DNA of 9,495 nt from an uncultured Eubacteriales bacterium (GTDB lineage Bacteria; Bacillota; Clostridia; Oscillospirales; Oscillospiraceae): contig UQZR01000038.1 in the NCBI GenBank assembly GCA_900545585.1, forward strand, positions 1-9,495, given 5' to 3'. Each line of letters opens with the position of its first letter. Within the stretch, counting starts at the first letter, position 1. Positions 7,228-9,495 of this stretch are shown here, one piece after another. Made by a program: the position numbers and the translations under genes. The notes under the pieces are model-generated. The model worked only from the letters and a program-made list of their open reading frames with translations, had not been told where the DNA came from and did no database searches.

Positions 7228-7260
7228 TCTGACAAAACAGGACAAGGAGGAACCCCCCAT

Positions 7261-7908
7261 ATGAAAAAACGCATTGTCTGTTTCGGCGATTCCAATACCT
7301 GGGGCTATATTCCCATTACCGGTGAGCGGTATGACGAGAGCATCCGCTGGCCGGCCCGCCTGCAGGAAAAGCTGGGCTATCAGGACTACACCGTGGTCGA
7401 GGAAGGTCTCACCGGACGCACCACTGTCTTTGACGATCCCTTTGATCCGGAGCTGAACGGTCTGAAGACCATGCCCGCGGTCCTCCGCAGCGCGGCTCCT
7501 ATTGATGTATTGGTCTTTATGCTGGGCACCAACGATTTTCAGTCCAATATTCCCGCCGGCAATCCCATCTCCACCGCCCGCGCCGTGCAGTATATGCTGG
7601 AAACGGCACGAAAGCTGGGGGTCGACCGTCCCGGCGAGAAGATGAAGATCCTGCTGATCTCTCCGGTAGAGATCACGGAGGATCGCCTGACCTTCAAGGA
7701 AAACGATGTGACGGATCAGACCAGCATCGACAACAGCCGCCAGCTGGGCAAGTGTCTGCGCACCGTGGCCGAGCAGCTGGATGTCGAGTTCATCGACGCG
7801 GCTCAGTTCATCAAGCCCGGCAAGGTGGACGGCGTCCATCTGGACGAGGAGGGCCACGCCAAAATGAGCGAGCTGGTCTATGAAATGGTACACACCATGC
7901 TTTCCTGA
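7261..7908 (+). CDS. SGNH/GDSL-family esterase or acyltransferase (arylesterase-like)
   Basis: The 215-residue protein has no signal peptide and should be cytoplasmic. All four SGNH blocks are visible: block I FGDSNTWG with nucleophile S11, block II EEGLTGRTT with G52, block III MLGTND with N91, and block V DGVH with D190 and H193. EEGLTGRTT followed by DDPFDPELNG closely resembles the Mycobacterium smegmatis acyltransferase/arylesterase group. The family hydrolyses carboxyl esters, and some members transfer acyl groups to alcohols; the natural substrate here is unknown. The ATG at 7261 has AAGGAGG ten bases upstream. It is the first gene of the rightward unit and may share its transcript with the transporter, which starts 71 bases after its stop. 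Whether the two cooperate cannot be told from sequence. Confidence 0.9.
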   Translation: MKKRIVCFGDSNTWGYIPITGERYDESIRWPARLQEKLGYQDYTVVEEGLTGRTTVFDDPFDPELNGLKTMPAVLRSAAPIDVLVFMLGTNDFQSNIPAGNPISTARAVQYMLETARKLGVDRPGEKMKILLISPVEITEDRLTFKENDVTDQTSIDNSRQLGKCLRTVAEQLDVEFIDAAQFIKPGKVDGVHLDEEGHAKMSELVYEMVHTMLS

Positions 7909-7919
7909 AGTTCCCCCTG

Positions 7920-7950
7920 TTGTAATTGGGCTGTCAGCCCTGTGTTACAA
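7920..7950 (+). promoter_or_regulatory. Interrupted inverted repeat between hydrolase and transporter genes
   Basis: TTGTAA (7920-7925) pairs with TTACAA (7945-7950), and inside it GGGCT (7928-7932) pairs with AGCCC (7936-7940). The two stems are separated by a small internal loop of TT against TGTG. No T-run follows, so it is not a good terminator. It could be an operator, an mRNA-stability hairpin or an attenuator ahead of the transporter. TGTTACAAA at 7943-7951 could also serve as a weak extended -10. Confidence 0.4.
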
Positions 7951-7962
7951 AATCAAATAGAA

Positions 7963-7968
7963 GAGGAG
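7963..7968 (+). promoter_or_regulatory. Ribosome binding site of the transporter
   Basis: GAGGAG lies 11 bases before the ATG at 7980, slightly long spacing. It supports starting at MEEKK rather than at the TTG at 7926, which falls inside the inverted repeat and has no site. Confidence 0.65.
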
Positions 7969-7979
7969 ATCAAGAGAAA

Positions 7980-9374
7980 ATGGAAGAAAAAAAAGTCAAA
8001 CGCTCTAAATTCAGCTCCAACCTCGGCATGATGCTGGCCTGTATCGGCGGCGCTGTCGGCCTGGGCAATGTTTGGGGCTTCCCCTCCAAGCTGGGCCGCG
8101 GCGGCGGCTTCTACTTCCTGATCATCTACGTCGTGGTGGCGCTGCTGCTGGGCATTCCCATGACCCTGTCCGAGTACGCGATTGGCCGCAAGATGCGCAA
8201 GGGCCCCATCGCAGCCTGGACAGAGCTGAACCGGAAATGGAAGTTCGTCGGTATCCTGAACGCCATCGTCTGCGTAGGCGTTATGGGCTTCTACTGCCTG
8301 CTGTTCGGCTGGATCATCAAGTACATGGTGGAATTCGGCATCGCGATCTTTAATCCCGCCAGCACCTTCTGGACCATGGACAGCGCCGAATACTTCTCCA
8401 TGTTCATCTCCAACCCTGTGGAGCCCCTGATCTGGACCTTCGTGGGCCTGCTTCTCGCCTATCTCTGCGTCCGCAAGAACATGGCCGGCGGTATTGAGAA
8501 GGCCTGCAAGTGGATGATCCCCGCGCTGGTCGTTCTGCTGATCGTTGTGGCCATCCGCGCCTGCACCCTGCCCGGCGCCGAGGCGGGCATCGAGTTCCTG
8601 TTCCAGCCCAGCACCGAGAATGTTATGAGCTCCGGCGGCTGGCTCACCGTGTTCGGCATCGCCCTGGCCCAGATGTTCTTCTCCCTGAACGTCGGCTTCG
8701 GTACCAACCTGATGTATGGCTCCTATGCCCCTGACGACAGTGACCTGGCCAAGAATGCCCTGCTGGTTCCTCTGGGTGACATGGTCGTCGCTCTGCTGGC
8801 CGCTCTGGCCACCATTCCCGCCGCTTTCGCATTTGGCTATTCCCCCTCTACCGGCGCAGGTATGCTGTTCATCACCATGAAAGCCGTCTTTGAGAGCATG
8901 CCCGGCGGCGCCATTTTCGGCTTCCTGTTCTTCGTTGCCGTGTTCTTTGCCGCTATCAGCTCCGTGATCGGTATGACCGCTGCCAACGCCGCCATCCCCT
9001 GCGAGCACTGGGGCTGGAGCAACAAGAAGGGCACCCTGCTGGCGCTGGCCTCCAACCTGATCATCGCCATCCCCGTTTCTCTGGGTTACAGCTCCCTCAG
9101 CGGCGTGCGCCTGCTGAGCTGGATGGGCAAGGATACCGACATTCTGGACTCCATCGACTACCTGTGCGAGAACTGCTTCGCCACTGTGGCAGCCCTGGCT
9201 CTGTGCATCTTCGTTGGCTGGATCTGGAAGCCCGCTGCCGTTATCGAGGAGGTAGAAAAGGGCGGCAAGTTCAAGTTCACCTGGAAGGGTATCTTCACCT
9301 TCCTCATCCGCTACATCTGCCCCATCATCACGCTCATCGTGGTGCTCAGCTCTATCGGTATTATCTCCCTGTGA
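7980..9374 (+). CDS. Sodium-dependent transporter, neurotransmitter:sodium symporter (NSS/SNF) family
   Basis: The 464-residue membrane protein has the LeuT fold and should import an amino acid or related solute with Na+. Hydrophobic segments lie near 14-36, 44-69, 88-116, 148-164, 176-194, 218-247, 258-285, 303-337, 351-369, 395-417 and 438-463. That is eleven helices, as in several bacterial members that lack helix 12. TM1 has the unwound GGAVGLGN (23-30), and TM6 has FFSLNVGFG (233-241). By-eye alignment to LeuT gives Y105 for Y108, F234 and F240 for F253 and F259, and intact Na2 residues (G23, V26, A324, S327, S328). The extracellular gate arginine R30 is replaced by G33, although its partner D404 is kept as D393. 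Na1 ligand N286 appears as D267. The ATG at 7980 follows GAGGAG. The substrate is not readable; proximity to amino-acid genes suggests an amino acid. Confidence 0.92.
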   Translation: MEEKKVKRSKFSSNLGMMLACIGGAVGLGNVWGFPSKLGRGGGFYFLIIYVVVALLLGIPMTLSEYAIGRKMRKGPIAAWTELNRKWKFVGILNAIVCVGVMGFYCLLFGWIIKYMVEFGIAIFNPASTFWTMDSAEYFSMFISNPVEPLIWTFVGLLLAYLCVRKNMAGGIEKACKWMIPALVVLLIVVAIRACTLPGAEAGIEFLFQPSTENVMSSGGWLTVFGIALAQMFFSLNVGFGTNLMYGSYAPDDSDLAKNALLVPLGDMVVALLAALATIPAAFAFGYSPSTGAGMLFITMKAVFESMPGGAIFGFLFFVAVFFAAISSVIGMTAANAAIPCEHWGWSNKKGTLLALASNLIIAIPVSLGYSSLSGVRLLSWMGKDTDILDSIDYLCENCFATVAALALCIFVGWIWKPAAVIEEVEKGGKFKFTWKGIFTFLIRYICPIITLIVVLSSIGIISL

Positions 9375-9427
9375 TTTTTCCGCCTCATCCCCCTTTTTTC
9401 TCTGCATTTTCCCGGCGCAATAAATAT

Positions 9428-9454
9428 CCCCCGGCCTAGCCGGGGGTATTTCTT
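9428..9454 (+). terminator. Rho-independent terminator after the transporter gene
   Basis: CCCCCGGC (9428-9435) pairs perfectly with GCCGGGGG (9439-9446) across a CTA loop and is followed by TATTTCTT. It lies 53 bases after the transporter stop. The minus strand also has an A/T-rich tail (ATATTTATT), so it may act in both directions. Confidence 0.88.
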
Positions 9455-9495
9455 ATGCGGGCGAAGCCCTATGTCACCAGCCACGCCTCATGCGG
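9455..9495. other. Unassigned right edge
   Basis: The last 41 bases contain a 4-bp hairpin (GGGC-GAA-GCCC at 9459-9469) and two copies of ATGCGG at 9455-9460 and 9490-9495. There is no supported gene start or stop. The stretch is too short to classify. Confidence 0.3.

Noticed and set aside
7192..7893. A 233-codon frame on the minus strand
   Set aside because: It is the antisense shadow of the SGNH hydrolase, which has all four catalytic blocks on the plus strand.
7926..7979. A longer transporter start at TTG 7926
   Set aside because: It begins inside the inverted repeat, has no ribosome binding site, and adds 18 residues before a normal NSS N-terminus.
7953..9407. A 484-codon open frame on the minus strand
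   Set aside because: It is the codon-aligned antisense of the NSS transporter, whose helices, motifs and ribosome binding site are clear. The shadow is low-complexity and Gly/His/Gln-rich.
1..9495. CRISPR arrays, insertion sequences, tRNA or rRNA genes, defence systems
   Set aside because: No regularly spaced repeats, transposase motifs, RNA-gene signatures or defence-type domains are visible on either strand.

Overview
The window reads as chromosomal DNA of an anaerobic, moderately GC-rich Firmicute, most like gut Oscillospiraceae/Clostridia. This is inferred from strong AAGGAGG-type ribosome binding sites, an oxygen-sensitive single-chain pyruvate:ferredoxin oxidoreductase, a clostridial-type acyl-CoA dehydrogenase followed by etfB, and near-total avoidance of TTA, CTA and TCA codons. 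No rRNA, tRNA, CRISPR array, phage gene or insertion sequence is visible.

Layout. Bases 1-6981 hold a minus-strand gene train. In transcription order it is: a PLP aminotransferase (6981-5761), pyruvate:ferredoxin oxidoreductase nifJ (5742-2224), a 98-base gap with a perfect 14-bp hairpin, a double-hotdog MaoC/hydratase-2 protein (2125-1244), an acyl-CoA dehydrogenase (1217-72), and the first 17 codons of etfB (51-1), which runs off the edge. Bases 6982-7260 are a divergent control region. It has an extended -10 promoter facing each way, a 10-bp element occurring once near each predicted transcription start, and a stack of small hairpins in the rightward leader. Rightward lie an SGNH/GDSL hydrolase (7261-7908) and an 11-helix neurotransmitter:sodium symporter-family transporter (7980-9374). 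A clear intrinsic terminator follows at 9428-9454, and the last 41 bases show nothing recognisable.

How the genes may work together (inference). The leftward genes fit amino-acid or short-chain acid fermentation. Transamination would give a 2-oxo acid, PFOR would make an acyl-CoA and reduced ferredoxin, and the hydratase, acyl-CoA dehydrogenase and Etf would interconvert 3-hydroxyacyl-, enoyl- and saturated acyl-CoA. The divergent NSS transporter could import the amino acid. The individual families are well known. The less ordinary points are the gene combination, the paired promoter element, substitutions in the transporter gate and sodium site, and a lone TTA codon early in the aminotransferase. 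I did not find strong evidence for an entirely new system.
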